Positions 1-7,606 of a stretch of 56,761 bases of DNA are shown one piece after another. A model generated the notes under the pieces. That model was not told where the DNA came from. It saw only the letters and a list, made by a program, of their open reading frames with translations, and ran no database searches. Within the stretch, counting starts at the first letter, position 1; every line of letters starts with the position of its first letter. The position numbers and the translations under genes are program-made. This stretch comes from Brevibacterium sp. p3-SID960 (GTDB lineage Bacteria > Actinomycetota > Actinomycetes > Actinomycetales > Brevibacteriaceae), in the NCBI RefSeq assembly GCF_025144725.1, contig NZ_JALXKS010000015.1, positions 1-56,761 of the forward strand, in the 5' to 3' direction.

Positions 1-36
1 CAGAACCGGCCTCGGCGCCCCCGTGGCGGCTCCGTC

Positions 37-76
37 GGGGGGGGGGGGGGGGGGGGCCCCCCCCCCCCCCCCCCCC
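37..76. repeat. Perfect G20/C20 palindrome
   Basis: Twenty consecutive G (37-56) are followed directly by twenty consecutive C (57-76), a 40-bp perfect inverted repeat without a loop. It lies 38 bp upstream of the first permease start. It could be a processivity hairpin between a substrate-binding-protein gene off the left edge and the permeases, a homopolymer sequencing or gap-closing artefact, or a slippage tract. The exact 20+20 symmetry makes an artefact a serious possibility. Confidence 0.6.
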
Positions 77-114
77 GCCGCTCCCTGTCCCACGACCCTC
101 CCGGGAAGCCCGAA

Positions 115-1656
115 ATGATCAGATATCTCATCCGTCGGTTCCTGTCAGCCGCTCTCGTCATGCTCGTCGTGACGTTCCTCATGTACGTGCTGATCGATCT
201 CGCGATCGACCCGCTGGAAGATCTGCGGACCTCGACGTCACCGAACGCGGCCCAGCTGATGGAGAACCGCATCCGCAATCTCCAGCTCGACGTCCCCTCA
301 CCCATCCGCTACTTCTGGTGGCTCACCGGAGTCGGCGGCTGCCTCATCGGCCAGTGCGACCTCGGCTCATCCTGGCTGACCGGCCAGGCCGTGACGAGCA
401 TGCTGCAGGGCGCGATTCTGAACTCCGTCAAGCTCGTCTTCGTCGCCACCTTCGTCTCGATCATCCTCGGCGTCACTGTCGGCCTCGTCTCGGCCATCCG
501 CCAGTACACCGGCTTCGACTACGCCATCACCTTCATCACCTTCCTGCTGTACTCGCTGCCCGTCTTCTGGGTGGCCGTGCTCCTCAAGCAGTACGGCGCG
601 ATCGAATTCAACAACTTCCTGCGCGACCCCGAGGTCAACTGGCTGGCGCTGGTCGTCATCTCGCTGATCGCAGGCGCCTTCTGGATGGGCGCGATGGGCG
701 GCAGCGGACGGCGCCGCTACATCAACCTCGCCGCGGGCACGATCGTCACGTTCACGCTGCTTGCGTTCCTCTTCGGCTCCAACTGGCTGCTGCAGCCCGG
801 CATCGGACTCATCGGCGTGACCGTGACGTCGCTTGCCGCTGCGGTGCTCGTGACCCACCTGTCGACCGGCCTGCACAACAAGCGCGCTTTCTACGCCGCC
901 CTCACGACAGCCGTGCTCGGCGGAGTGTTCTACTACGCGATGCAGTGGTTCTTCTACTTCGTACCGGCGAACTGGTTCATCATCCTCGGCCTGTTCGTCG
1001 TCGCGATCCTCGTCGGCGTCGGTGTCGGCTTCGCCTTCGGCGGACCCGACAAGGGCGCTTCGGCCCGCACCGCAGCAATCGTCGCGATCATCGCCTCACT
1101 GCTCGTCTTCGTCGACCGCAATATGCAGGTGTGGTCGAACTACTCGAACCTGCCGCAGATCCGCGGCAGGCCGATCGCCACGATCGGTGCGTCCAGCCCT
1201 GGGCTGCAGGGCGACTTCTGGATCCAGACCGTCGACAGCTTCACACATTTGCTGCTGCCCTCGATCGCCCTCGTGCTCATCTCCTTCGCCACCTACACCC
1301 GCTACTCGCGCGGATCGATGCTCGAAGTGATGAACCAGGACTACATCCGCACCGCACGCGCCAAGGGCCTGACCGAGCGCACCGTCATCATGCGCCACGC
1401 ACTGCGCAATGCGCTGCTGCCGTTGGCCTCAATCGTGCCGGTCGACATCATCACGCTCATCGGCGGTGCTGTGCTGACCGAGACGATCTTCGGCTGGGCC
1501 GGCATGGGCAGAATGTTCGTCGACTCGCTCGGCAAGGCCGATATCGATCCCGTGATGGCCTACATCCTCATCACCGGAATACTCGCAGTCGTGGCGAACA
1601 TCGTCGCCGACTTCGTCTACGCCATCCTCGACCCAAGGATTCGGGTGAACGCATGA
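115..1656 (+). CDS. ABC transporter permease, DppB/OppB type, with enlarged membrane insert
   Basis: Inner-membrane permease of a peptide/nickel-type ABC importer, 513 aa. The N-terminal transmembrane segment spans about residues 8-30. The C-terminal binding-protein-dependent-transport domain carries the EAA-type cytoplasmic loop (NQDYIRTARAKGL, then RHALRNALLP), which docks on the ATPase. DppB-like permeases are usually about 310-340 aa with six helices. Here roughly residues 170-345 form an extra block of about six hydrophobic helices between the third and fourth canonical helices. A GGGAAG ribosome site precedes the ATG by 6 nt. The stop overlaps the next ATG (ATGA), so the two permeases are translationally coupled. 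The family call is secure; the substrate is unknown, and oligopeptides or dipeptides are only the commonest case. Confidence 0.9.
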   Translation: MIRYLIRRFLSAALVMLVVTFLMYVLIDLAIDPLEDLRTSTSPNAAQLMENRIRNLQLDVPSPIRYFWWLTGVGGCLIGQCDLGSSWLTGQAVTSMLQGAILNSVKLVFVATFVSIILGVTVGLVSAIRQYTGFDYAITFITFLLYSLPVFWVAVLLKQYGAIEFNNFLRDPEVNWLALVVISLIAGAFWMGAMGGSGRRRYINLAAGTIVTFTLLAFLFGSNWLLQPGIGLIGVTVTSLAAAVLVTHLSTGLHNKRAFYAALTTAVLGGVFYYAMQWFFYFVPANWFIILGLFVVAILVGVGVGFAFGGPDKGASARTAAIVAIIASLLVFVDRNMQVWSNYSNLPQIRGRPIATIGASSPGLQGDFWIQTVDSFTHLLLPSIALVLISFATYTRYSRGSMLEVMNQDYIRTARAKGLTERTVIMRHALRNALLPLASIVPVDIITLIGGAVLTETIFGWAGMGRMFVDSLGKADIDPVMAYILITGILAVVANIVADFVYAILDPRIRVNA

Positions 1657-2855
1657 CCACCTCACTTCCTGATCCCTCGAAGCACGAGGACACACACACC
1701 CTCGAAGGCGACAATGCCATCGAGGCCCAGGAGACCGCCGGCCTGTCGCAGGGCCAGATCGTCTGGCGCCGCTTCATCCGGCACAAAGGCGCGCTCAGCG
1801 GACTCGCCGTCGTGCTGCTCATCGCGATCCTGGCCTACTCGTCCGTTGGCTTCGGCCCGGTCCCGGGCTGGTGGAAGTTCAACCACTACAACACCAACGA
1901 CGTCCTCAACGGCGGTACGCCGACCTGGCAGCTGTCGAACATCTTCTCCTTCGGAGAGCATCCGTTCGGACAGGACGACATCGGCCGCGACAACTTCGCC
2001 CGCGTCATGAAGGGCACCCAGATCTCGATCATGGTGATGCTCGTCATGGGTGCGATCTCGCTTGTCGTCGGTGTGGTCATCGGTTCGCTGGCCGGCTATT
2101 ACCGCAAGCGCGTCGACGATGTGCTCATGCGTCTGACCGACCTGTTCATCACCCTGCCGGTCATCGTCGTCGGCGCTGTGCTCGGTGTGCTCGCCGGCAA
2201 GTACTCCTCGCCGCTGCTGCTGGCGATCTGCCTGGGTCTCATCCTGTGGCCGGGCCTGGCGCGTCTGGTCCGCGGTGACTTCCTGTCGCTGCGTGAACGC
2301 GAGTTCGTCGACTCGGCACGTGTGGCCGGGGCCAGCGACTTCCGCATCATCTTCAAGCACATGCTGCCCAATGCGATGGGTGTCATCATCGTCAACACGA
2401 CGCTGCTCATGAGCCAGGCGATCGTGCTCGAAACCGCCCTGTCCTTCCTGGGCTTCGGCGTCAGCGCCCCGGACGTCTCCCTCGGCCAGCTCATCAACGA
2501 GTACCAGAGCTCCTTCTCCACCCGTCCTTGGCTGTTCTGGTGGCCGGGTCTGTTCATCATCATCATCGCGCTGTGCGTCAACTTCATCGGCGACGGCCTC
2601 CGCGATGCCTTCGACCCACGTCAGAAGCGCATCCCGTCGAAGAAGGAGATGCTCAAGGCGCAGATCCGCACGCCGGAGCGCACCGAAGAGGAGGCAGCAG
2701 CCGCTGTCACCACCGGTGCCGGCGCCACCGGCATGCCGTTCGCTGAAGGCACGCCAGCACAGGGACCGGACCATCCCGGGCCAGCAGGCACCGTCAACAC
2801 CCATGACGACCCCGGTGAGACTGGGGACGAACACGACGGCAAGCCGCGGCGCTAG
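1653..2855 (+). CDS. ABC transporter permease, DppC/OppC type
   Basis: Second permease of the importer, 400 aa. The ATG at 1653 overlaps the upstream stop; the frame stays open much further upstream only as a shadow of the first permease. A soluble N-terminus with the OppC-like segment (RRFIRHKGALSG) leads into a first helix near residues 45-62. A periplasmic region with the conserved HPFGQDDIGRDNFARV motif follows, then the five-helix permease domain with its EAA loop (REREFVDSARVAGASDF, HMLPNAMG). The last 60 or so residues are hydrophilic, rich in Glu, Ala and Gly, and probably disordered. It is followed after 10 nt by the ATPase gene with a strong AGGAGGG site, so all three genes form one operon. 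Confidence 0.93.
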   Translation: MTTSLPDPSKHEDTHTLEGDNAIEAQETAGLSQGQIVWRRFIRHKGALSGLAVVLLIAILAYSSVGFGPVPGWWKFNHYNTNDVLNGGTPTWQLSNIFSFGEHPFGQDDIGRDNFARVMKGTQISIMVMLVMGAISLVVGVVIGSLAGYYRKRVDDVLMRLTDLFITLPVIVVGAVLGVLAGKYSSPLLLAICLGLILWPGLARLVRGDFLSLREREFVDSARVAGASDFRIIFKHMLPNAMGVIIVNTTLLMSQAIVLETALSFLGFGVSAPDVSLGQLINEYQSSFSTRPWLFWWPGLFIIIIALCVNFIGDGLRDAFDPRQKRIPSKKEMLKAQIRTPERTEEEAAAAVTTGAGATGMPFAEGTPAQGPDHPGPAGTVNTHDDPGETGDEHDGKPRR

Positions 2856-2865
2856 GAGGGCAGAT

Positions 2866-4770
2866 ATGACTGAGAACACCACGAACACCCCTGCCCAGCG
2901 GCGGCCGGGCGGCTCACACGCCGCCACCGGCGCTGGGCCCACCGCTGCGGACACGCAGAGCGCAGCCACCGCCTCGGGAACGGGGCGCGAACGCACCGGC
3001 GGCGAGCCGATCCTGTCCGTCACCGATCTGGGAGTGAACTTCTGGGTCGGCGGCGAATGGTTCACCGCCGCAGAGGGCCTGAACTACGAGCTCTACCCCG
3101 GTGAGGTGCTCGCCATCGTCGGCGAGTCCGGCTCAGGCAAATCGCAGTCCTCGATGTCGCTCATCGGACTGCTGCCTAAGAACGGACTGGCAACCGGCAG
3201 CGCCAAGCTCGACGGGCGTGAGCTCGTCGACATGCCGATGGCGCAGATGCAGCGCATCCGCGGCAAGGAGATCTCGGTGATCTTCCAGGAGCCGATGACC
3301 GCTCTCAACCCGGTCTACACCTGCGGCTTCCAGATCGTCGAGACTCTGCGCACTCATTTCGATATGGGGCCCTCGGCTGCCAAGGAACGGGCGCTCGAGC
3401 TCATGCGGCTCGTCGACATCCCCGAACCGGAGCGCCGGTTCGACTCCTTCCCGCACCAGCTCTCGGGTGGCCAGCGGCAGCGCATCATGATCGCCCAGGC
3501 TCTGGCCTGCGATCCGCGTCTGCTCATCGCCGATGAGCCGACGACCGCGCTCGATGTCACGGTGCAGGCGGAGATCCTCAAGCTCATGCGCGATCTGCGT
3601 GAGCGGATCGACTCCGGCATCATCCTCATCACGCACGACATGGGGGTCGTCGCCGATATGGCCGACCGCATCCTCGTGATGAAGAGCGGACGGGTCGTCG
3701 AAACCGGCACCGCCGATGAGATCTTCTACAACCCGCAGCACCCCTACACCAAGCAGCTGCTTGACTCGGTACCGCACCTGGGTGAGAAGGAAGAGCGTGT
3801 CTTCGGCGATTCCGTCGACGACGTCAAGGAGGCTGCCACGCCGGAGCTGGCCGATCGCAATTGGGTGCCGGCCGGCATCACGCTGGAATCGACTGAGACG
3901 ATCGCGCACCCGGATGAGAGCTTCGATTCGACCGAAACGCCGGCGCTCAAGCTCACCGACGCTGCGATCGAGTACCCGAAGATCGGCCGCACGCCGGCCT
4001 TCCGGGCCGCCCACGACATCAACCTGTCAGTGGCTCCCGGCGAGGTCGTCGGCCTGGTCGGCGAATCAGGTTCGGGCAAGACGACGATCGGCCGTGCCGC
4101 ACTCGGTCTGCTGCCGGTCGTCGAAGGCTCCCTGGAGATCAACGGCACCGACATCACGAACATGAGCAACCGGCAGCTGCGGCCCCTGCGCCGCGACGTC
4201 GGCATCGTGTTCCAGGACCCGGGGTCGTCGCTCAATCCGCGACTGCCGGTCGGCGAATCGATCGGTGAGCCGATCTTCCTGCACGAGAAGCTCAAGGGAT
4301 CAGCGCTCAACAAGCGTGTGGAGGCACTGCTCGATTCGGTCGAGCTGCCGACCTCGATGCGCAACCGCTACCCGCATGAGCTCTCCGGCGGCCAGCGTCA
4401 GCGCATCGGCATCGCCCGTGCGCTGGCGCTGCAGCCCAAGCTGCTCATCGCCGATGAGCCGACCTCGGCTCTCGACGTCTCCGTACAGGCCAAGGTGCTG
4501 GAGCTGTTCCAGCAGCTGCAGCGTGAGCAGGGATTCGCCTGTCTGTTCATCTCCCACGACCTCGCCGTCGTCGAGATGCTGGCCCGCCGCGTGGCGGTCA
4601 TGCGCCACGGCTACCTCGTCGAGGTCGGCAACTCCAGCGACATCGTCGCCGACCCGGTGCACCCGTATACGCAGCGCCTGCTCGCTGCCGTGCCGGTGCC
4701 CGATCCGAACGAGCAGCGCCGTCGCCGCGCAGCCCGCGATGCGATGATCTCCGCCACCCGCGAGGACTGA
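2866..4770 (+). CDS. ABC transporter ATP-binding protein, fused DppD-DppF double ATPase
   Basis: Cytoplasmic ATPase powering the two permeases, 634 aa, holding two complete nucleotide-binding domains in one chain. The first has Walker A GESGSGKS, signature [15 protein letters not shown] and Walker [13 protein letters not shown]. The second has Walker A GESGSGKT, signature [15 protein letters not shown] and Walker [13 protein letters not shown]. Each ends in the oligopeptide-transporter C-terminal extension ([11 protein letters not shown] and [11 protein letters not shown]), typical of Opp/Dpp ATPases. This DppD-DppF fusion is common in actinobacteria. The start is the ATG behind AGGAGGG at 2854-2860; the preceding open frame is a shadow of the permease gene. 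About 45 N-terminal residues are low-complexity. A strong hairpin follows the stop. Confidence 0.94.
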   Translation: MTENTTNTPAQRRPGGSHAATGAGPTAADTQSAATASGTGRERTGGEPILSVTDLGVNFWVGGEWFTAAEGLNYELYPGEVLAIVGESGSGKSQSSMSLIGLLPKNGLATGSAKLDGRELVDMPMAQMQRIRGKEISVIFQEPMTALNPVYTCGFQIVETLRTHFDMGPSAAKERALELMRLVDIPEPERRFDSFPHQLSGGQRQRIMIAQALACDPRLLIADEPTTALDVTVQAEILKLMRDLRERIDSGIILITHDMGVVADMADRILVMKSGRVVETGTADEIFYNPQHPYTKQLLDSVPHLGEKEERVFGDSVDDVKEAATPELADRNWVPAGITLESTETIAHPDESFDSTETPALKLTDAAIEYPKIGRTPAFRAAHDINLSVAPGEVVGLVGESGSGKTTIGRAALGLLPVVEGSLEINGTDITNMSNRQLRPLRRDVGIVFQDPGSSLNPRLPVGESIGEPIFLHEKLKGSALNKRVEALLDSVELPTSMRNRYPHELSGGQRQRIGIARALALQPKLLIADEPTSALDVSVQAKVLELFQQLQREQGFACLFISHDLAVVEMLARRVAVMRHGYLVEVGNSSDIVADPVHPYTQRLLAAVPVPDPNEQRRRRAARDAMISATRED

Positions 4771-4792
4771 GCCGCACGCACCGCGCACGAAG

Positions 4793-4822
4793 CGGAGGGA
4801 GACCGGCACCGGTCTCCCTCCG
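4793..4822 (+). terminator. Operon terminator of the ABC transporter
   Basis: A 14-bp perfect stem (CGGAGGGAGACCGG at 4793-4806 with its complement at 4809-4822) around two loop bases lies 22 nt after the ATPase stop. There is no U tract, which is usual for high-GC actinobacterial terminators. Confidence 0.8.
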
Positions 4823-4952
4823 CAGCACCCCGGCGCTCCAGGTGACCAGCGCCTCGGGCGCGGCGGGCGGGCGCACTGGGACCCTGCCACTCAGCGACCG
4901 GCGCGGCGACGGAGCAGGCAGGGCAACCGCGCTGCCCGCACACACAGACGAC

Positions 4953-4982
4953 GCCGGGGCAAAGCTGCTGCTTCGCCCCGGC
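4953..4982. terminator. Second hairpin in the convergent gap
   Basis: GCCGGGGC at 4953-4960 pairs with GCCCCGGC at 4975-4982, with a weaker inner extension. It sits between the ABC operon and the convergent protease gene, where a back-up or reverse-direction terminator is expected. Apart from this and the neighbouring hairpins, 4823-5074 shows nothing recognisable. Confidence 0.5.
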
Positions 4983-5014
4983 GCCGCGGGCTGTGAACCC
5001 TACCTTTGTGAGTA

Positions 5015-5040
5015 TCCCTCGTGTGTCACCCCGCGAGGGA
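5015..5040 (-). terminator. Terminator of the secreted protease gene
   Basis: A 7-bp stem (TCCCTCG 5015-5021 with CGAGGGA 5034-5040) and a 12-nt loop lie 35 nt downstream of the protease stop codon on the minus strand. Confidence 0.55.
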
Positions 5041-5074
5041 ACGGGGGACCGTCAGATGAGAGACGACATTCTCA

Positions 5075-6310
5075 TCACTTGTGGCCGTACTCCAGTTTGT
5101 AGTAGTCCAGCGCGTCGGGCACCGGCTGGAAGTACGAGGACCCGTCAACGTAGCCGCCGTTGAAGCCGCAGTCCTGTCCGGCAGGTCCGCCGGAGGTCAT
5201 GCCCACGGCCTGGTTGCCGGCGGTGTAGGCGCCACCGGAGTCACCGCCAGCGGTGCAGACGGTCGACTCGCCGAGCCCGGAGACCTGGGCGATGTCGCGG
5301 CCCTGCGAATCGGAGTAGTTCACGGTGGCGTTGTAGCCGGTGACCTCACCGCAGGTGACACCGGAGGTCGCGCCGGTGCGGCACAGCTCGGTGCCGATCG
5401 GGGCCTGCCACGCGCCTTCTTCAGCGTTGGTGATGCCGTGGTCTGAGCCGTAGGTGTTGGCCTCGGTGCTGACCTCATTGCCGTCGCCCAGGACAACGTA
5501 TCCGATGTCGCGGTCCGGCTGGCCGTCGTAGGACTTGAAGGCAGTCTCACCGTAGGAGCCGAAGTCCTGGCCCTCCACCGTGAAGCTGTCCTGATTCTCG
5601 ATGCAGTGACCGGCCCACACCATGACGTGGTTGCCCTCACCGTCGGTGGCAGGGAATCCAGCCGAGCAGTAGCCGCCGCCCAGGCCGATCTTGTCGCCGC
5701 CCTTGGCAGTGGCGTGCAGCTCGTTGCGCTCACCCTTCTGGACGGTGACCGCGTCGCCGTATTCGGCGGCCTTGTCGAGCACGGCGGTGTCGGCCTTCGG
5801 GTCGGTGACGGTGACGACGACGGCGTCGTCAGCGATGCGCGGGGCGACGGAGACGACACCGGCGTCAGCGGTGGCGAGCTCCGCTAGCGCATCGGCGATG
5901 TCATTGAGCTTGCTCTCGCCGTTGGCGGCGTCGCGGACTTCGAAGCCGGCAGCTTCGGCGGCCTTGGCGGCCTGCGATCCGGCAGGGGCCTGCAGGACGA
6001 GCTTGTTCTCGTCGTTGAAGAACGCGCCGTCGTACGTGTTGCCGGCCTGCACGAGGTCGTAGTAGTCGTTGTTCTGCGTGAACTGCGCCTGCAGGTGGTC
6101 CGTCTGGGCTGCGACCGTGCGGCCCGAGGACTCGGCCATGATCTTCAGCTCCTTGTCGCTGAAGTCGGCCTCGACCTTCTTGACTGCCGGGGACTTCTGG
6201 ATGGCCGTATCGGCCGCTCCTCCCGGTGCCGCGAGAGCCGGCATCGACGCTCCCATTCCTGCAAAGGCCAGCGAGCCGACGAGGGCCGCGTGGACGAACG
6301 TGCGTTTCAC
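5075..6310 (-). CDS. Secreted S1-family serine protease with pro-domain (streptogrisin / alpha-lytic type)
   Basis: Exported chymotrypsin-fold endopeptidase made as a pre-pro-enzyme, 411 aa. A Sec signal peptide covers about residues 1-27 (MKRT, hydrophobic core, ALA-AP cleavage site). Residues about 50-195 form the alpha-lytic-type pro-domain that assists folding. The mature domain starts near YCSAGFPA (214). The triad is visible: His235 in VWAGHC, Asp near 266-268 in PDRDIG, Ser358 in GGDSGG. Cys pairs 214/236, 310/320 and 352/381 fit the disulfides of the family. The start is a GTG preceded by GGAGAAG. It is monocistronic. The specificity pocket cannot be read reliably, so the substrate is unknown. 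A decayed paralogue lies upstream. Confidence 0.92.
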   Translation of the reverse strand: MKRTFVHAALVGSLAFAGMGASMPALAAPGGAADTAIQKSPAVKKVEADFSDKELKIMAESSGRTVAAQTDHLQAQFTQNNDYYDLVQAGNTYDGAFFNDENKLVLQAPAGSQAAKAAEAAGFEVRDAANGESKLNDIADALAELATADAGVVSVAPRIADDAVVVTVTDPKADTAVLDKAAEYGDAVTVQKGERNELHATAKGGDKIGLGGGYCSAGFPATDGEGNHVMVWAGHCIENQDSFTVEGQDFGSYGETAFKSYDGQPDRDIGYVVLGDGNEVSTEANTYGSDHGITNAEEGAWQAPIGTELCRTGATSGVTCGEVTGYNATVNYSDSQGRDIAQVSGLGESTVCTAGGDSGGAYTAGNQAVGMTSGGPAGQDCGFNGGYVDGSSYFQPVPDALDYYKLEYGHK

Positions 6311-6592
6311 GAGTCTTCTCCTTGTGAGAGTCGTTCAGGTTGGTGCTCTCACTCTTCCGAGATCCCACCGGTGGCGATATTGCGCCTTGGTCAAAAGACG
6401 ATGGACCAACGGCATAGCGTCCCGCTCCCGATGCGGCGGGCCAGGGATGCCCTCAGCCTCTTGTGACCGTGTGGTCAGACGGCATACAGGTTCGCCTACC
6501 CCGCTCCCAGGCGCCGGACAGCCGGCGTTCAGACTTCGCTAAGACATATGGCCACCTCACTCTCCGATCGTCGTAGGTGCGCGGCGGCGGCT
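6311..6592. other. Intergenic region upstream of the protease
   Basis: No gene is supported. TGAGAG (6325-6330) and CTCTCA (6346-6351) form a short dyad just upstream of the protease ribosome site, a possible operator or 5' leader hairpin. I see no convincing -35/-10 pair. Confidence 0.4.
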
Positions 6593-6673
6593 GGCAGAAG
6601 TTTTTCTGCCGAAGGGATGTCAGGTGCGCTGTGGGCGCTGAGAAGCGCTGGGGCGAATCATGCGATTCGTCCC
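6593..6673 (-). terminator. Two hairpins beyond the decayed protease gene
   Basis: GGCAGAA 6593-6599 pairs with TTCTGCC 6604-6610 around a T-rich loop. A 10-bp stem with one G-T pair lies at 6650-6659/6664-6673. Both are on the 3' side of the minus-strand protease pseudogene and are probably its old terminators. Confidence 0.5.
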
Positions 6674-6754
6674 AGCATCCCGGGTCACCACGCCCGTGCC
6701 TTTGTGAGCAGCTGCCTCCGGTTCAGCCCTGCGGAGGCCCAGGGAGATCGATCC

Positions 6755-7184
6755 GCTGTGGTCGTAGCGCAGGTCGTAGTATTCCAGTGCATCCTGTACC
6801 GCTGTAAGCAGGAGGAGCCCCCATGTATCCGCCGTTGAAGCACCACCGGTTCGGCCAGCCGCCGGTGGTCATGCGGACTGCGTAACCGCCGGCGGAGTGG
6901 GCGCCGCCGGGAACACCGGGCGCGGTGTGCACCGGGGAGGCTGAGAGACCGGAGACCTGGGCGACCGCACGACCCTGGTCGGCGGTCGCCGCTGGGAAAC
7001 CGGCTGAGCAGGCCGGCTGCTGGCTGGACGGCGAGTTCGCTGTGCTCATTGAAGAATGCGCCGCCGACGTCACTGGCCTTCTGCGAGAGCTGGTAGCGAT
7101 TGCTGCTCTGCCCGGCCCGGTCTCCGACGCATTCGCGCTGTTCGCTGACCGTGCGGCCTGAGGTTTCGGCCATGACCTGCAGCG
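6755..7184 (-). pseudogene. Decayed paralogue of the secreted serine protease
   Basis: Minus-strand frames here preserve pieces of the neighbouring protease in the right order. First comes a pro-domain piece (QVMAETSGRTVSEQ versus KIMAESSGRTVAAQ, then GGAFFNEHSELAVQ versus DGAFFNDENKLVLQ). Then CSAGFPA, followed directly by AQVSGLSASPVHTA, which equals AQVSGLGESTVCTA of the intact enzyme. About 120 residues carrying the catalytic His and Asp are therefore gone. The nucleophile motif GGDSGG is now GVPGG, followed by WCFNGGYMG. The C-terminal DALEYYDLRYDHSG appears only in a third frame. No signal peptide remains. It cannot encode an active protease. The ends given are those of the recognisable homology. 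Confidence 0.85.
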
Positions 7185-7287
7185 GTGCCGGTGCGTCAGC
7201 CGCACAGCGTGGGCGGGGGGGATCCGTGTGGTGGCCAGAATCGGCCTCAGGCACTCCTCTCGCCGCCGGCTTGTTCGGTCCATGAGC

Positions 7288-7303
7288 TACGACGAAAGTC
7301 GTA
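7288..7303. promoter_or_regulatory. Perfect dyad TACGACGAAAGTCGTA, candidate response-regulator operator
   Basis: A 6-4-6 inverted repeat lies 36 bp upstream of the small secreted-peptide start. Arm length and spacing suit a dimeric LuxR/NarL-type DNA-binding protein. Such a regulator is encoded 1.6 kb downstream, so autogenous control of the peptide and perhaps the two-component genes is inferred. Confidence 0.5.
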
Positions 7304-7338
7304 TTGGCTCACGTCACAGCGGCAGGCATGATGGAGTC

Positions 7339-7506
7339 ATGAAGAAATCACTCGGCCTGACGCTCGCGGCAGCTGTCATGCTGTCCTTTGGAACCGTTGC
7401 TCCTGCTGCGGCTGTGCAGGCAAAACCCGCCCCTGACTATCCCAGTATCTGCCTGGTGTGGAAAGTCGCCCAGCTCTGCTCGAATGTGAAGCCGCCCAAG
7501 GGCTGA
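7339..7506 (+). CDS. Small secreted peptide precursor (55 aa) with a cysteine pair
   Basis: I do not recognise a family. A lysine-starting Sec signal peptide (MKKSLGLTLAAAVMLSFG, then a small-residue-rich APAAA or AVQA cleavage region) precedes a mature part of about 25-30 residues: proline-rich ends around a core CLVWKVAQLC whose two cysteines, eight residues apart, could form one disulfide. The ATG was chosen because it starts exactly at the KK signal-peptide N-terminus; a GGAG lies only 2 nt upstream, so initiation looks weak. A perfect 16-bp dyad lies upstream, a terminator hairpin follows, and a two-component system comes next. It could be a signalling peptide, a bacteriocin-like peptide or an envelope-stress target. 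A chance ORF cannot be excluded, but signal peptide plus flanking control sites argue against it. Confidence 0.65.
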   Translation: MKKSLGLTLAAAVMLSFGTVAPAAAVQAKPAPDYPSICLVWKVAQLCSNVKPPKG

Positions 7507-7524
7507 GGCTTCCCAACCTTTGCG

Positions 7525-7558
7525 CCGCGCACTCGCTGCCTACGCAGCAGGTGCGCGG
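7525..7558 (+). terminator. Terminator after the small peptide gene
   Basis: CCGCGCAC (7525-7532) pairs with GTGCGCGG (7551-7558), and an inner GCTGC/GCAGC stem closes a CTAC loop. It is followed by TCGTTTC. It separates the peptide transcript from the histidine kinase gene. Confidence 0.75.
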
Positions 7559-7594
7559 TCGTTTCAGTGTCCGATGCGGGCCTTGACGGTGTAG

Positions 7595-7600
7595 TACCAT
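7595..7600 (+). promoter_or_regulatory. -10 element (TACCAT) giving a leaderless histidine kinase mRNA
   Basis: The hexamer ends 6 nt before the ATG at 7607 and no ribosome site is present, which suits a leaderless transcript starting at the ATG. No good -35 is visible. Confidence 0.4.
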
Positions 7601-7606
7601 CAAGCA

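Noticed and set aside
318..1652. Upstream extension of the second permease frame, giving an 845-codon open frame
   Set aside because: The extra part is Arg/Pro/His-rich shadow of the first permease; the ATG at 1653 overlaps the upstream stop in the usual coupled way.
1662..3065. Long minus-strand open frame (467 codons) opposite the ABC permease and ATPase genes
   Set aside because: It mirrors the codon pattern of the plus-strand genes, is dominated by Arg, Asp, Glu and Gly, and has no domain; typical antisense shadow in high-GC DNA.
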